In this document: in pieces, positions 49,310 to 62,046 of the stretch
Layout of the letters: each line of letters starts with the position of its first letter
How positions within the stretch are numbered: the first letter of the stretch is position 1
NCBI RefSeq assembly: GCF_040784915.1
Contig: NZ_CP160797.1
Coordinates: 2,966,137 to 3,030,136, forward strand
DNA from: Bacillus vallismortis
Lineage (GTDB): Bacteria > Bacillota > Bacilli > Bacillales > Bacillaceae
Length of the DNA: 64,000 nucleotides
Reading direction: 5' to 3'
The notes under the pieces: generated by a model
Database searches by the model: none
The model's input: the letters and a program-made list of their open reading frames with translations, nothing else
What the model was told of the DNA's origin: nothing
Program-made: the position numbers and the translations under genes

Positions 49310-51408
49310 TTAATGCTGCGGTGTAACGATCATTTTTGCTACTCCATAGCCTTTTTCTTCGTCGTATGGCATTTCAATTTTCATGACAGTGCCGTATCCG
49401 CTGGATTCAGCTTTTGTCGCTATTCCTTCAATGGCCGTTACACTATCGCCCACGCCAACTGTGGAATCTATACGAACAAACACTGACCGATAAGGCCGAT
49501 GACATGCCATTCGTCTCGATCTCCACGAGGCTTATATTTCACAGAAGGGTCATAGTCTGGATTTTCCGCCGGAACCGTTATAACCCGTTCCCCGTCGTAA
49601 ACCTCTCTATAAATAATGCCGCCAAATTCATCCCTCAAATACCGGTCTTTCCAATCGAAAGCAGCACCACCGAGGACAAGCCTAGCCGTCTTGGATACGA
49701 CACCCAGAATCTTATCGCCAGCGTCGGCTTTCCGAACCTTTTCACCTTCCAAAGCTACAAGGTAGGAAGCTTCAATTTTATGGCCGTCAGTTGACTCAAA
49801 GTATTCCGCAAAGCCTTTAAGGTCAGAGACGCTTTCCACACGGTTTGTAGCGCGAACATTTCCGCCTATTGCATCTAACTCGATCTTTTTGTTTCCTTCT
49901 GATGGATTACCGTCACCATGCCCTAAAGCGATGCTGTATTCTTTGGTATTTATTACATTTTTAGAAGCCATAACAACCGAAGAACCGCTGTCTCCTTTTG
50001 TATGAGAGTTATAGGAGAACATAACACCATTGCGCGATCCTTCTGTGGACGCTCCGCCAGCAATACCAGCAATGAAATTCCGTTCGCCCTTCGCGATAAT
50101 CGTTCCCGATCCAGCTATGATTGCACTTGTATCCGTTAGAGGTGAGCCCGATCTGGCAGCAGCCCGGAAGCCGCCTTTTATGTTTGTAGGTACCGAACTA
50201 TATTTTTGACCTGCTAAAACTGCCGCATTAGTATAGCCAACAGCCCGTACTGCTGTTATGTCAGCCTGATTGTTTGGTGACGAAATCCCTATACTGCCGC
50301 CTCTTGTATGAGCAATACCGTTCATTAAAGTGACATAGTAAACCCCGCCGCCGATGGAAATTCCCTCTGGGGCTGAATCATGGATAGTAAAATTTGAAAT
50401 ACGAACATCATCCGTTCTTTGATCACCGCCATAGATACGGACATCCGAACCCGCCTTCGCAAATCCAGAAATATTCAAACCATTAATGTTAATCTTGCGG
50501 CTTTTATACTGGAAGGCGATAACTGGTGTCCCTTTATAGTCATAGGTAGGATCACCAAGTGCTGTAAAGCCCAGTACTGTAACACGCTGATAAGCAGAAA
50601 TCACAAGCGCTTTCGGTTCTAGCCCAGCGTACAAATCATTGAATATCGGCTCCTTAGCCGTACAGTCTACTAAAGTGACATCTCTTGCTGTTTCACTCCA
50701 TGGCTCATTTGCATAATGATGTCCGATATGACGAAGGTCATACGCTCTCACATCACGGAATGATTGATGGCCGTAAACATGAACATTAGAAGGTGCCGGC
50801 CACTTCGCATGTGCCTTTACTTCCACCCCACGGACATTCCCTTCCGTATAATTGTTAAATAACCACACGTCTTTTGAGCCGTCATCTACTTCAATACCAT
50901 TTGAATTAGCTTTACCAAGGGCGTGTGCTGTTCCGGAAGGATATAAACATCTATTGTTTGTAATGAAGATATTTTTGCTGTAATGAGTTGTAATCCCGTC
51001 GTCTCCATACCCTTCACAAATACATCCATCAATCCAAATTGAGTCACAACCGTTTTTAGTGTAGTCACTATCTGAAATGTCGTAAGTTGGAGCCGAAATA
51101 TCAATACCATGCAAAGCAGGGTTTATAGTTCGGACTCTTTGAATCCAAGCGTTTTTTACTTGTGCTAACAATAAGCAGCTGGATTTTACTCCACCCATGG
51201 CTTTCATGGTTCCATTTTGCCGTTCACGATTCCAATCAAGTGTCATATCACGAATTACGATATTTTTGTTACCGCCCTGATGATCAGCGTTCGTAATCAC
51301 CCATTCATCTGATGGTGTCTCATCATGAAGAATAAGAGTGGTAATATCCATTCCGTCACCCTTAAAGATGACGTTGCTTTTTAGCTTCACACCGCGAACA
51401 ACTTTAAG
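49310..51408 (-). pseudogene. yobO-like: beta-helical tail protein with Peptidase_G2 domain (YobO-like), truncated and frameshifted
   Basis: Pectate-lyase-type right-handed beta helix (about 400 residues from VKLKSNVIFKGDG) followed by an alanine/glycine-rich stem and a Peptidase_G2/IMC self-cleaving chaperone region, as in phi29-type preneck appendages and YobO. Two lesions are visible. The 5' end is missing: the frame begins within the helix at about 51408, directly fused to integrase sequence. Near 49483 one base is missing (GGTCAG-TGTTTGTTCG), so the frame stops at 49468, and the last 57 residues (VFVRIDSTVGVGDSV to MIVTPQH) continue in another frame to 49310. A working product is unlikely. 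Confidence 0.82.
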
Positions 51409-51626
51409 CCTAATGCTTCACCTTTTCTCATGCCGGTATATGACAGCAAGAAAATGAGTGTATAATTAGTTATATTTTCATATTGCTTTGCAGCAGATAG
51501 AAACTGTTTTAATTCCGTGGCTGTGTAAAAGTTATCACTAACCTCATCACTTTCGATTGTTATTTTATTAAAACGATTCCGCGTTAATATTTCATCATCC
51601 ACGGCTGCATTTATTCGTTTTAAAAA
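51387..51626 (-). pseudogene. fragment of a tyrosine integrase
   Basis: About 80 codons from the middle of a phage tyrosine recombinase: the end of the arm/core-binding domain (KRINAAVDDEILTRNRF) and the start of the catalytic domain with the first active-site arginine in LLSYTGMRKGEALGLK. Both the N-terminal part and all later catalytic residues are gone. The right end runs straight into the tail gene. Confidence 0.8.
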
Positions 51627-51680
51627 CCCCTGCCGCTATGGGGACTGACCCCCGTTTTTGAGACAGGGATCAAAACACCT

Positions 51681-52558
51681 TTTAAACAGCCAATTGCCGA
51701 TAGTTTATCGGTGATTGGTTGTTTAGTTTCGTTTGAATACGAATATTGTTATAATAATGAATGTATTCTATGACAGTGCGTTCTACGATGGCGGTCGTGG
51801 TTCGATCAATGGCTGTTAAGATAGAACGTTTCAGACTTTAGTGAGGAATGAAACGATTCGATGGAGGCATTATCAGCGGGCGTCCCTTTGCGGGACATGC
51901 TCATGGTAATGCCTTTTGTTTTAACAGCTTTCTGATACTCGTAAGATGTATACACAGATCCTTGGTCACTATGTAACACGCAGTTCTCAGGCAGTGTTGG
52001 CAGTTGATCAAGTGTGTGTAAGACAAAGTCTGTGTCCTGCTTATCTCCAATCGTAAAAGCAATCACTTCTCCATTGTATACATCCAATATACTGGAAAGG
52101 TACAATTGCTTCTGTCCATAAGGCAAATACGTGATGTCCGTTACTAGTTTTTCTAGAGGATGATCAGACTGAAAGTTCCGATCTAATATATTATCGACCA
52201 CGGCATATGGCTGCCCATTCTTCTTGCGCTTTTTCACCTTAACCCGGCACTGCCACTGATTTTTCTGCATAATACGCTGAACCGTTTTATGGTTAATACA
52301 CATTCCCTTTTTTAATATAGCTGTGATTTTTCGATATCCATATCGATACCTGTGCTCTCGGCACAACGTGCCGATTTGTCTTTCTAAATGGCGTTTAGGT
52401 TGATCCTTCATCAGATTCTTCTTCCAACGATAATAAGACGCTCGGGAGATACCTAAATGAAAACAGATATCTTGTACGGTCATTGATCGGTGCAATACTT
52501 CTACAAGTTCGACTGACGTTTGGCTATCAACTTCCTTTCCAATTCGTTGTACTTTTTT
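51681..52558 (-). pseudogene. IS3-family transposase orfB, frameshifted
   Basis: Catalytic half of the transposase. The DDE residues are present: LVTDITYLP, LHSDQGSVYTS and NASIESFHSSLK, with 35 residues between the second D and E. After TFYLNS an extra base (near 51810) ends the frame at 51806; the expected last 50 residues, with IVERTVIEYIHYYNNIRIQ, continue in the next frame to a stop at 51681. The protein is normally made by -1 slippage from orfA at AAAAAAG (52552-52558); an independent ATG at 52495 is also available. The truncated enzyme is probably inactive. Confidence 0.82.
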
Positions 52559-52833
52559 AAAACTTCATTCTGTTGTCTCAGGTAACGATTCTCTGCCTGC
52601 AGTTTCTCTAATTCGGAAGAATACTCCGGACCTTTTCCATAAGTGTATTGCTTACCAACAGGCTGTTCAAATCGATGTGTATCACCAGCCTTATACCATC
52701 TGACCCATGTCTTAATCTGCGTATTATTTTTGATATTCAACTCCTGCATGATCTCTTTCATAGGTACGCCTGCCAATCTCATTTCTACAGCCTTCTGTTT
52801 CACTTCAAGCGGATAACTCACTCTTGTCCCCAT
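52501..52833 (-). CDS. IS3-family transposase orfA
   Basis: 110-residue DNA-binding half of the transposase: helix-turn-helix region (KQKAVEMRLAGVPMKEIMQEL) and a C-terminal leucine zipper (LEKLQAENRYLRQQNEVLKKY). ATG at 52833 has GGAGGTG upstream. A slippery AAAAAAG near its end would shift ribosomes into orfB. Confidence 0.85.
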   Translation of the reverse strand: MGTRVSYPLEVKQKAVEMRLAGVPMKEIMQELNIKNNTQIKTWVRWYKAGDTHRFEQPVGKQYTYGKGPEYSSELEKLQAENRYLRQQNEVLKKYNELERKLIAKRQSNL

Positions 52834-52926
52834 AGAAAAAACACCTCCAAGTCTAATTTCGGATAACAATCATCCGTATTCAAACTTGAAGGTGTTTTTA
52901 TTTGTCTCATCTTATGGGGTCAGTCC

Positions 52927-53055
52927 CTATGCGGTCGGGGTTTTTTTATCGTCTGTTTCGTCTGGCGCCTCTTGCTGGCCAACACTATCTCGCGTCTGGT
53001 GCTCCCAATAATCCCGCTGGAGCCTTTCTTTTGCAATCGTGCACATGAGATTCAT
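52927..53055 (-). CDS. small phage-type protein cut short by the IS
   Basis: 42-residue, charged frame starting MNLMCTIAKERLQRDYWEH with a strong ribosome site (GAAAGGAGCGCTGACC). Its stop codon TAG is the first three bases of the insertion sequence, so the original C-terminus was different: joining the flanks would add a few residues and then stop. I do not recognise it. Confidence 0.6.
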   Translation of the reverse strand: MNLMCTIAKERLQRDYWEHQTRDSVGQQEAPDETDDKKTPTA

Positions 53056-53080
53056 GGTCAGCGCTCCTTTCTTAAAAGGT

Positions 53081-53110
53081 GGTGCTTGGAGGTGCTTGGG
53101 AGGTGATTGG
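53081..53110 (+). repeat. three direct copies of GGTGNTTGG
   Basis: GGTGCTTGG at 53081 and 53091 and GGTGATTGG at 53102, about 10 bases apart, at the right border of the island. They may be recombinase binding repeats or leftover non-coding phage DNA. Confidence 0.6.
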
Positions 53111-53160
53111 TCGTGTTTGCCCTATCTAATATACTCTTTTCCTGTCATTCCTATGCGATA

Positions 53161-53204
53161 AACCAAAAAAAGATCCTTTGCCCATATCGGCAAAGGATCT
53201 TTTT

Positions 53205-53206
<2 letters not shown>
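53161..53206. terminator. terminator of tyrS
   Basis: Stem AAAGATCCTTTGCC / GGCAAAGGATCTTT flanked by A and T runs, usable from both sides; it overlaps the tyrS stop. Confidence 0.85.
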
Positions 53207-54770
<1,564 letters not shown>

Positions 54771-54776
54771 ATATCA

Positions 54777-54805
54777 TTTTTAACATAAATAAAATCCCGT
54801 GTCAA
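54777..54805 (-). promoter_or_regulatory. promoter of tyrS
   Basis: TTGACA (54800-54805), 17 bases, TAAAAA (54777-54782) on the minus strand directly before the T-box leader. Confidence 0.65.
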
Positions 54806-54814
54806 TGTCGCCTT

Positions 54815-56533
54815 TTAATCCTCCATCGTTGACAGATCTCCTGCCGGCAGATTAAGCTCCCATGCCTTCAGCACCCGTCTCATGATCTTTCCGCTTCGGG
54901 TTTTCGGAAGCTTATCTTTAAATTCAATTTCACGCGGAGCCGCATGGGCTGCAAGACCCTGCTTTACAAATAGGCGAATCTCTTCTTTCAGTTTATCGGA
55001 CGGCTCATATCCTTCTCTGAGTGCGATAAAGGCTTTAATGATTTCTCCCCGCACTGGATCAGGTTTACCGATCACGCCTGCTTCTGCAATGGCCTGATGT
55101 TCGACAAGCTTGCTTTCCACTTCAAATGGGCCGACGCGCTCACCAGAGGTCATAATGACGTCATCGACTCTTCCTTGAAACCAGAAATATCCCTCATCAT
55201 CCATGTAAGCAGAATCCCCGGACACATACCAGCCGCCCGGCATGAAATACGATTCGTACTTTTCAGGGTTATTCCAAATGGTATGCATCATGGAAGGCCA
55301 GCCCTTTTTAATGGCGAGATTGCCCATTCGGTACGGCGGAAGTTCATTGCCCTGGTTGTCAACGATTGCCGCCTCCACACCGGGAATCGGCTTACCCATT
55401 GAACCCGGTTTGATCTCCATGCAAGGATAGTTGCAGATGAGCTGGCTGCCCGTTTCTGTCATCCACCATGTATCATGGATTCGTTTGTTAAAAACCTTAT
55501 GCCCCCATCTGATGACTTCCGGGTTTAACGGCTCACCGACACTGAGCACATGCCGGAGTGAGGTTAGATCATATTTCGCAGCCATCTCATCTCCCGCTCC
55601 CATCAGCATTCGAAAAGCTGTCGGCGCGCTGTACCAGACGTTGACGCCAAGCTGTTCAATTGTTCCATACCAGCTTTCAGGGCTGAAACGTCCGCCGACA
55701 ATGACATTTGTCGCTCCGTTCAGCCATGGTGCAAAAATGCCGTATACCGTACCTGTCACCCAGCCCGGATCTGCTGTGCACCAGTAAATGTCTTCCTCCT
55801 TTAAATCAAGGACCCACTTTCCTGTCTGATATTGCTGAATCATCGCTTCATGGACATGCAGCACACCCTTTGGCGTTCCAGTAGAACCCGATGTATAGTG
55901 AAGCAGATAGCCATCTTTTTTGTCCATCCATTCGATATCCAGTCTTGTGCCCTCCTGTTTTGCTGCTTCATCGTAATTGATGATGTTTGCGCCGCTTTCA
56001 GCCTTTCCGCCGACTACGAATATATGCTGCAAGTGAGGCAGTGTATCAGCCGGTATTCTCTCCAGCAGCTCAGGCGTCGTGACAACTACCTTCGCCTCGC
56101 TGTTTTCAAGCCGGTCTTTCACCGCTCCCTCCATAAATGCTTCGAACAGCGGCCCGGCGATGGCGCCAATTTTGATAGCGCCAAGCATTATAAAATATAG
56201 CTCGGGTGATCTTGGCATAAAAATAAAAACGCGGTCCCCTTTTTCCACATTTCCATGCCGTTTCAGCACATTCCCTGCCCTGTTTGTTTCTTCCTTCATT
56301 TCTTTAAATGTGTATTTTTCATCCCGGTTTGCGTCTTTATAATAAAGCGCTACTTTGTTTTTTCGAAACGATTCGGCATGGCGGTCAATCGCTTCATACG
56401 CCGCATTCAGTTTCCCTGTCTCATGCCAGGAGAAATGTTTCTCTGCCTCGGCCCAATCAAAATGCCGGTACGTTTCTTCATAATTTTTTAAATGAAAATC
56501 CCCTTCTACTGCTGGTAACGCTTTCAAATTCAT
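54815..56533 (-). CDS. acsA: acetyl-CoA synthetase
   Basis: 572-residue AMP-forming enzyme that activates acetate for growth on it. The ATP motif is HYTSGSTGTPKGVLHVHE and the catalytic lysine is K549 in KTRSGKIMRR near the C-terminus. That lysine is the known target of acetylation by AcuA and deacetylation by AcuC, both encoded opposite. ATG at 56533 follows GGGGGATGTTTGGGC. Confidence 0.96.
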   Translation of the reverse strand: MNLKALPAVEGDFHLKNYEETYRHFDWAEAEKHFSWHETGKLNAAYEAIDRHAESFRKNKVALYYKDANRDEKYTFKEMKEETNRAGNVLKRHGNVEKGDRVFIFMPRSPELYFIMLGAIKIGAIAGPLFEAFMEGAVKDRLENSEAKVVVTTPELLERIPADTLPHLQHIFVVGGKAESGANIINYDEAAKQEGTRLDIEWMDKKDGYLLHYTSGSTGTPKGVLHVHEAMIQQYQTGKWVLDLKEEDIYWCTADPGWVTGTVYGIFAPWLNGATNVIVGGRFSPESWYGTIEQLGVNVWYSAPTAFRMLMGAGDEMAAKYDLTSLRHVLSVGEPLNPEVIRWGHKVFNKRIHDTWWMTETGSQLICNYPCMEIKPGSMGKPIPGVEAAIVDNQGNELPPYRMGNLAIKKGWPSMMHTIWNNPEKYESYFMPGGWYVSGDSAYMDDEGYFWFQGRVDDVIMTSGERVGPFEVESKLVEHQAIAEAGVIGKPDPVRGEIIKAFIALREGYEPSDKLKEEIRLFVKQGLAAHAAPREIEFKDKLPKTRSGKIMRRVLKAWELNLPAGDLSTMED

Positions 56534-56618
56534 GCCCAAACATCCCCCTTTGCTGAAGTTGTCACAATTATTATATTATATATTCATATTCTTCTCAATT
56601 TTTAAAATATAAACCATA

Positions 56619-56633
56619 TTGAAAACGCTTTAA
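56619..56633 (+). promoter_or_regulatory. cre site between acsA and acuA
   Basis: TTGAAAACGCTTTAA is a close CcpA operator match in the 158-base divergent promoter region, fitting the known glucose repression of acsA and acuABC. Confidence 0.7.
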
Positions 56634-56691
56634 AATTTGTTATTCTTAAAGAAGCATGTATTTTTATAAGAATTGATGGGACGGTGGATCA

Positions 56692-59154
<2,463 letters not shown>

Positions 59155-59158
<4 letters not shown>

Positions 59159-59187
59159 AAAACGACCTTCACGAAGAGGTCGTTTTT
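59155..59187. terminator. bidirectional terminator between acuC and motS
   Basis: Stem AAAAACGACCTTC / GAAGAGGTCGTTTTT; it overlaps the ends of both convergent genes. Confidence 0.8.
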
Positions 59188-59897
59188 GATTTTTTGATAA
59201 CAATTTCCACACGCCGGTTTTCCTTCATGTGTTCGTTTGTCTTGTTATCCTTTACAGGTTTTGTATCCGCATAACCTACAGCGATAAAGCGCGTTGAGGG
59301 AAGTTTCTCTTTTGATGTGAAGTATTGAATGACTCCGCTTGCGCGTGCTGCTGACAGCTCCCAGTTAGACGGATATCGGTATGTTGCAATATTTCGGCTG
59401 TCTGTATGGCCCTCCACCTGAATGTCATTTGGAATGGTTTTCAGAAGAACGGCAATTTGTTGAAGAAGTGTTTCAGCATTTTTCAGCACCTTGGCCTCCC
59501 CTGAATCAAACAGCACAGACTCCTGCAGAACGAGTACGACACCGCGTTCATCCCGTTTGGCTGTCATTTGGGCCTTCAGGTGATGGTCTTTTATATATGT
59601 ATTTACTTTCTTGAGAAGCTGATCCTGCTGATCCTTTTGCTTCTTCGCATTGGCTGGCGATGTGTTCTTTTTTTCTATGGACGTTTGGTCAGGCTGGATC
59701 CCGCCGCCTTCCTTTTGGATCGATTCGACTGCCGCTTTAAATTTTTGCAGATCAATTTGGGACATCGAAAAAAGTAAAATAAAGAACACAAGGATCAAAG
59801 TGATCAGATCTGAAAAGGTGACCAACCAGCTGGATGAAGATCGTCTATTTTTCCCGCTTCCTTTCCTTCTTTCAAACCGTTCTCTTCTAAGCTTCAT
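59169..59897 (-). CDS. motS: sodium-driven flagellar stator subunit MotS
   Basis: 242-residue MotB-like stator protein. One membrane helix (about residues 24-43) carries the essential aspartate D30 in WLVTFSDLITLI; the C-terminal OmpA-like domain (VEGHTDSRNIATYRYPSNWELS) grips peptidoglycan. With MotP it forms the sodium stator of B. subtilis. Its start lies inside the end of motP (11-base overlap). Confidence 0.94.
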   Translation of the reverse strand: MKLRRERFERRKGSGKNRRSSSSWLVTFSDLITLILVFFILLFSMSQIDLQKFKAAVESIQKEGGGIQPDQTSIEKKNTSPANAKKQKDQQDQLLKKVNTYIKDHHLKAQMTAKRDERGVVLVLQESVLFDSGEAKVLKNAETLLQQIAVLLKTIPNDIQVEGHTDSRNIATYRYPSNWELSAARASGVIQYFTSKEKLPSTRFIAVGYADTKPVKDNKTNEHMKENRRVEIVIKKSKTTSS

Positions 59898-60708
59898 GTA
59901 TAGATCCCTTTTTTGTTTTTACTTGATTTGGCTGCTTCCGCCATTCTTCCCGGGAGCTGAAAACGACGAGCTGGCTTTCGAGGTTACGAGGGTTTTTTCC
60001 GGATTGGATTCCGATAATGCCTTCCACCATTACTTGCTTGATGAAGATTTCACTTTCTGTTTTTTCTTCGAGTTTGGCGGCAATCGGGTTGAACACCATG
60101 TTTGCCAGCAATGAACCGTATAAGGTTGTTAAAAGCGCAACGGCCATATTTGGCCCAAGCATGTGCGGATCATTTAAGTTTTTAAGCATCAGCACGAGCC
60201 CGACGAGTGTTCCGATCATTCCCCATGCCGGAGCGAATTCCCCCGCTTTCTCAAAAACACGCCGTCCTTTGCGGTGCCGTTCCTCCATTGCCGCGATCTC
60301 TGAATCCATGACGAGCCGAATCGTTTCTTCATCCCAGCCATCAATTGCTAAAAGCAGCCCTTTTTTCAAGAATGGATCTTTGATTTCCCGGGCCTGATCA
60401 TCCAATGATAAAAGCCCTTGTTTTCGCGCGTGATCCGAAAGAGAGACAAAGGTTTTCACGAGATCTTTCACATTGTCTTCCTGGCGGATAAATGCCTGCT
60501 TTAGCACAGAGGGCGCTTTTCGCAGCTCTCTCGGCGGAAAACTGATAAAAACAGCGGCGCATAGCCCCCCTGTAACGATGAAGAAAGAGGTCAGATCTAG
60601 AAAAGAGCGGAAACCGCTTATTCCTGATCCCGAAATTATTCCGATCACAATCATAATCGTTCCTAACACAAAACCAACAGGTGTAAGATAATCAAAACGT
60701 TTCATCAT
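59887..60708 (-). CDS. motP: sodium-driven flagellar stator subunit MotP
   Basis: 273-residue MotA-like subunit with four membrane helices (about 10-30, 37-55, 155-175, 185-205) and a cytoplasmic loop (about 60-150) that contacts the rotor. First gene of motPS, 61 bases after ccpA. Confidence 0.94.
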   Translation of the reverse strand: MMKRFDYLTPVGFVLGTIMIVIGIISGSGISGFRSFLDLTSFFIVTGGLCAAVFISFPPRELRKAPSVLKQAFIRQEDNVKDLVKTFVSLSDHARKQGLLSLDDQAREIKDPFLKKGLLLAIDGWDEETIRLVMDSEIAAMEERHRKGRRVFEKAGEFAPAWGMIGTLVGLVLMLKNLNDPHMLGPNMAVALLTTLYGSLLANMVFNPIAAKLEEKTESEIFIKQVMVEGIIGIQSGKNPRNLESQLVVFSSREEWRKQPNQVKTKKGSIHEA

Positions 60709-60719
60709 TTCTCCTCATG

Positions 60720-60766
60720 AAAAAAGCAAGAATTCACCTTAGAGGTGAAGCTTGCTTTCTAGTTTT
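60720..60766 (-). terminator. terminator between ccpA and motPS
   Basis: Stem AAAGCAAGCTTCACC / GGTGAATTCTTGCTTT with T-run on the minus strand. Read-through can supply motPS from ccpA, as known in B. subtilis. Confidence 0.75.
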
Positions 60767-60768
60767 TC

Positions 60769-61773
60769 TTATGACTTGGTTGACTGCCTTAGCTCTATAC
60801 GGTGCGGCAGTTCGACAATATGCTCTTCAACCGGCTCTTTATTCATGAGCTTCGTCAGCAGCCTCATCGCAACGGCGCCAATATCGTATGTCGGCTGAAC
60901 CACTGTTGAAAGCTGCGGACGAACCATAAGGCTTAATCTCGTATTATCAAAGCCGATAATGTCGAGATCCTCAGGAATGGATAAGCCTTGATCCTGAGCC
61001 GCATGGATAATGCCGAGTGCCATTTCATCAGTTGCAGAAAGAATGGCTGTCGGTTTTTTGTCCAGGCTCATCAAATGTTGCAGCGCTTCAAGTCCGGAAT
61101 CGTATGTGTAATCCCCTTCAGCAACAAATTGTTCATTAAACGGAAGATTCGCTTCTTGAAGCGCGCGTTTATAGCCTTGAAGTTTTTTCGAGCGGTTGAT
61201 CGGTTCTGTCATTGGTCCGGAAACGAATGCGATGTCTGTATGTCCTTTATCAACCAAAAGCTTCACTGCATCATAAATCGCCTCTTCGTAATCGATCGCG
61301 ACTGACGGTGTTTCCTCCTGCTCTTCTACAGAAGCGGCAAGTACGATCGGCACTGGGGAACGCTTAAATTCCGCAACATGCTCGTCCGTAATGTTTCCGC
61401 CCATAAACACGATGCCGTCCACTTGTTTGCCGAGCATTGTGTTTAACAGGTGCAGCTCTTTCTCCATGTTTTGGTCCGAGTTACTCAAAATGATGTTGTA
61501 TTTATACATTGTCGCGATATCTTCAATCCCGCGCGCAAGCTCTGAATAGAAAATGCTTGAGATATCGGGAATGATGACTCCTACTGTTGTTGTTTTTTTG
61601 CTTGCCAGTCCTCTTGCCACCGCGTTTGGACGGTAACCGAGACGGTCAATGGCTTCCAAAACTTTTTTCCGCGTTGTCGGTTTTACATTCGGGTTGCCGT
61701 TCACAACACGGGAAACAGTTGCCATGCTTACATTAGCTTCTCTCGCTACGTCGTAGATCGTAATATTGCTCAT
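60769..61773 (-). CDS. ccpA: catabolite control protein A
   Basis: 334-residue LacI-family master regulator of carbon catabolite control. The N-terminal helix-turn-helix is [20 protein letters not shown] (about residues 4-23), with hinge and periplasmic-binding-protein-like core for contact with HPr-Ser46-P. It controls the cre sites of ackA and acsA/acuA in this same window. Confidence 0.97.
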   Translation of the reverse strand: MSNITIYDVAREANVSMATVSRVVNGNPNVKPTTRKKVLEAIDRLGYRPNAVARGLASKKTTTVGVIIPDISSIFYSELARGIEDIATMYKYNIILSNSDQNMEKELHLLNTMLGKQVDGIVFMGGNITDEHVAEFKRSPVPIVLAASVEEQEETPSVAIDYEEAIYDAVKLLVDKGHTDIAFVSGPMTEPINRSKKLQGYKRALQEANLPFNEQFVAEGDYTYDSGLEALQHLMSLDKKPTAILSATDEMALGIIHAAQDQGLSIPEDLDIIGFDNTRLSLMVRPQLSTVVQPTYDIGAVAMRLLTKLMNKEPVEEHIVELPHRIELRQSTKS

Positions 61774-62046
61774 CCTAAAACCACTCCTTTTACTGGATAC
61801 ACTTATCCTTATCTATAGCATAAACACTTTATGTAGAGAAATGTCATAATGTCCAAATTTATGTCGTTTATGATTTGTAAGCGTAAGTCAGTAGTTTACA
61901 TTATTTTTCATTATTCATCAAATTTAAATACTTCTCATGAAATTATACACGTTTTTATAGATGATGAAAACGTATACTTGGATTTTATAACTAAATAAAC
62001 GAGAAAACACAAAAAAAGGCCGCAGACGCGGCCTTTTTATTGTTTA
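61774..62046 (-). promoter_or_regulatory. ccpA upstream region with a partial cre and the aroA terminator
   Basis: 273 bases. TTGTAAGCGTAAGTC (61875-61889, plus-strand reading) is a partial cre match. The remaining sequence is AT-rich and I could not define a promoter with confidence. The aroA terminator fills 62010-62041: stem AAAAGGCCGC / GCGGCCTTTT. Confidence 0.5.

Larger units (their letters stand above)
51639..52929 (-). mobile_element. IS3-family insertion sequence (IS150 group)
   Basis: About 1291 bases bounded by inverted repeats: TGGGGACTGACCCC at 51639-51652 and, reversed, TAGGGACTGACCCC at 52916-52929 (13 of 14 match). It carries orfA and orfB in the usual arrangement on the minus strand. 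No clean target duplication is seen. The flanks themselves form an inverted repeat, discussed in the findings. Confidence 0.85.
40500..53110. mobile_element. decayed prophage island between rpsD and tyrS
   Basis: About 12.6 kb of AT-rich accessory DNA between two terminators. It holds a Rap-Phr cassette, a toxin/immunity pair, a minus-strand tail-tip and lysis module, an integrase scrap and an IS3-family element. Capsid, packaging, replication and repressor genes are absent. The content resembles the rapK/yobK/yobL/yobO group of B. subtilis 168, which lies elsewhere in that genome; this comparison is from memory. No clear attachment site repeats were found, so the borders are approximate. Confidence 0.8.
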
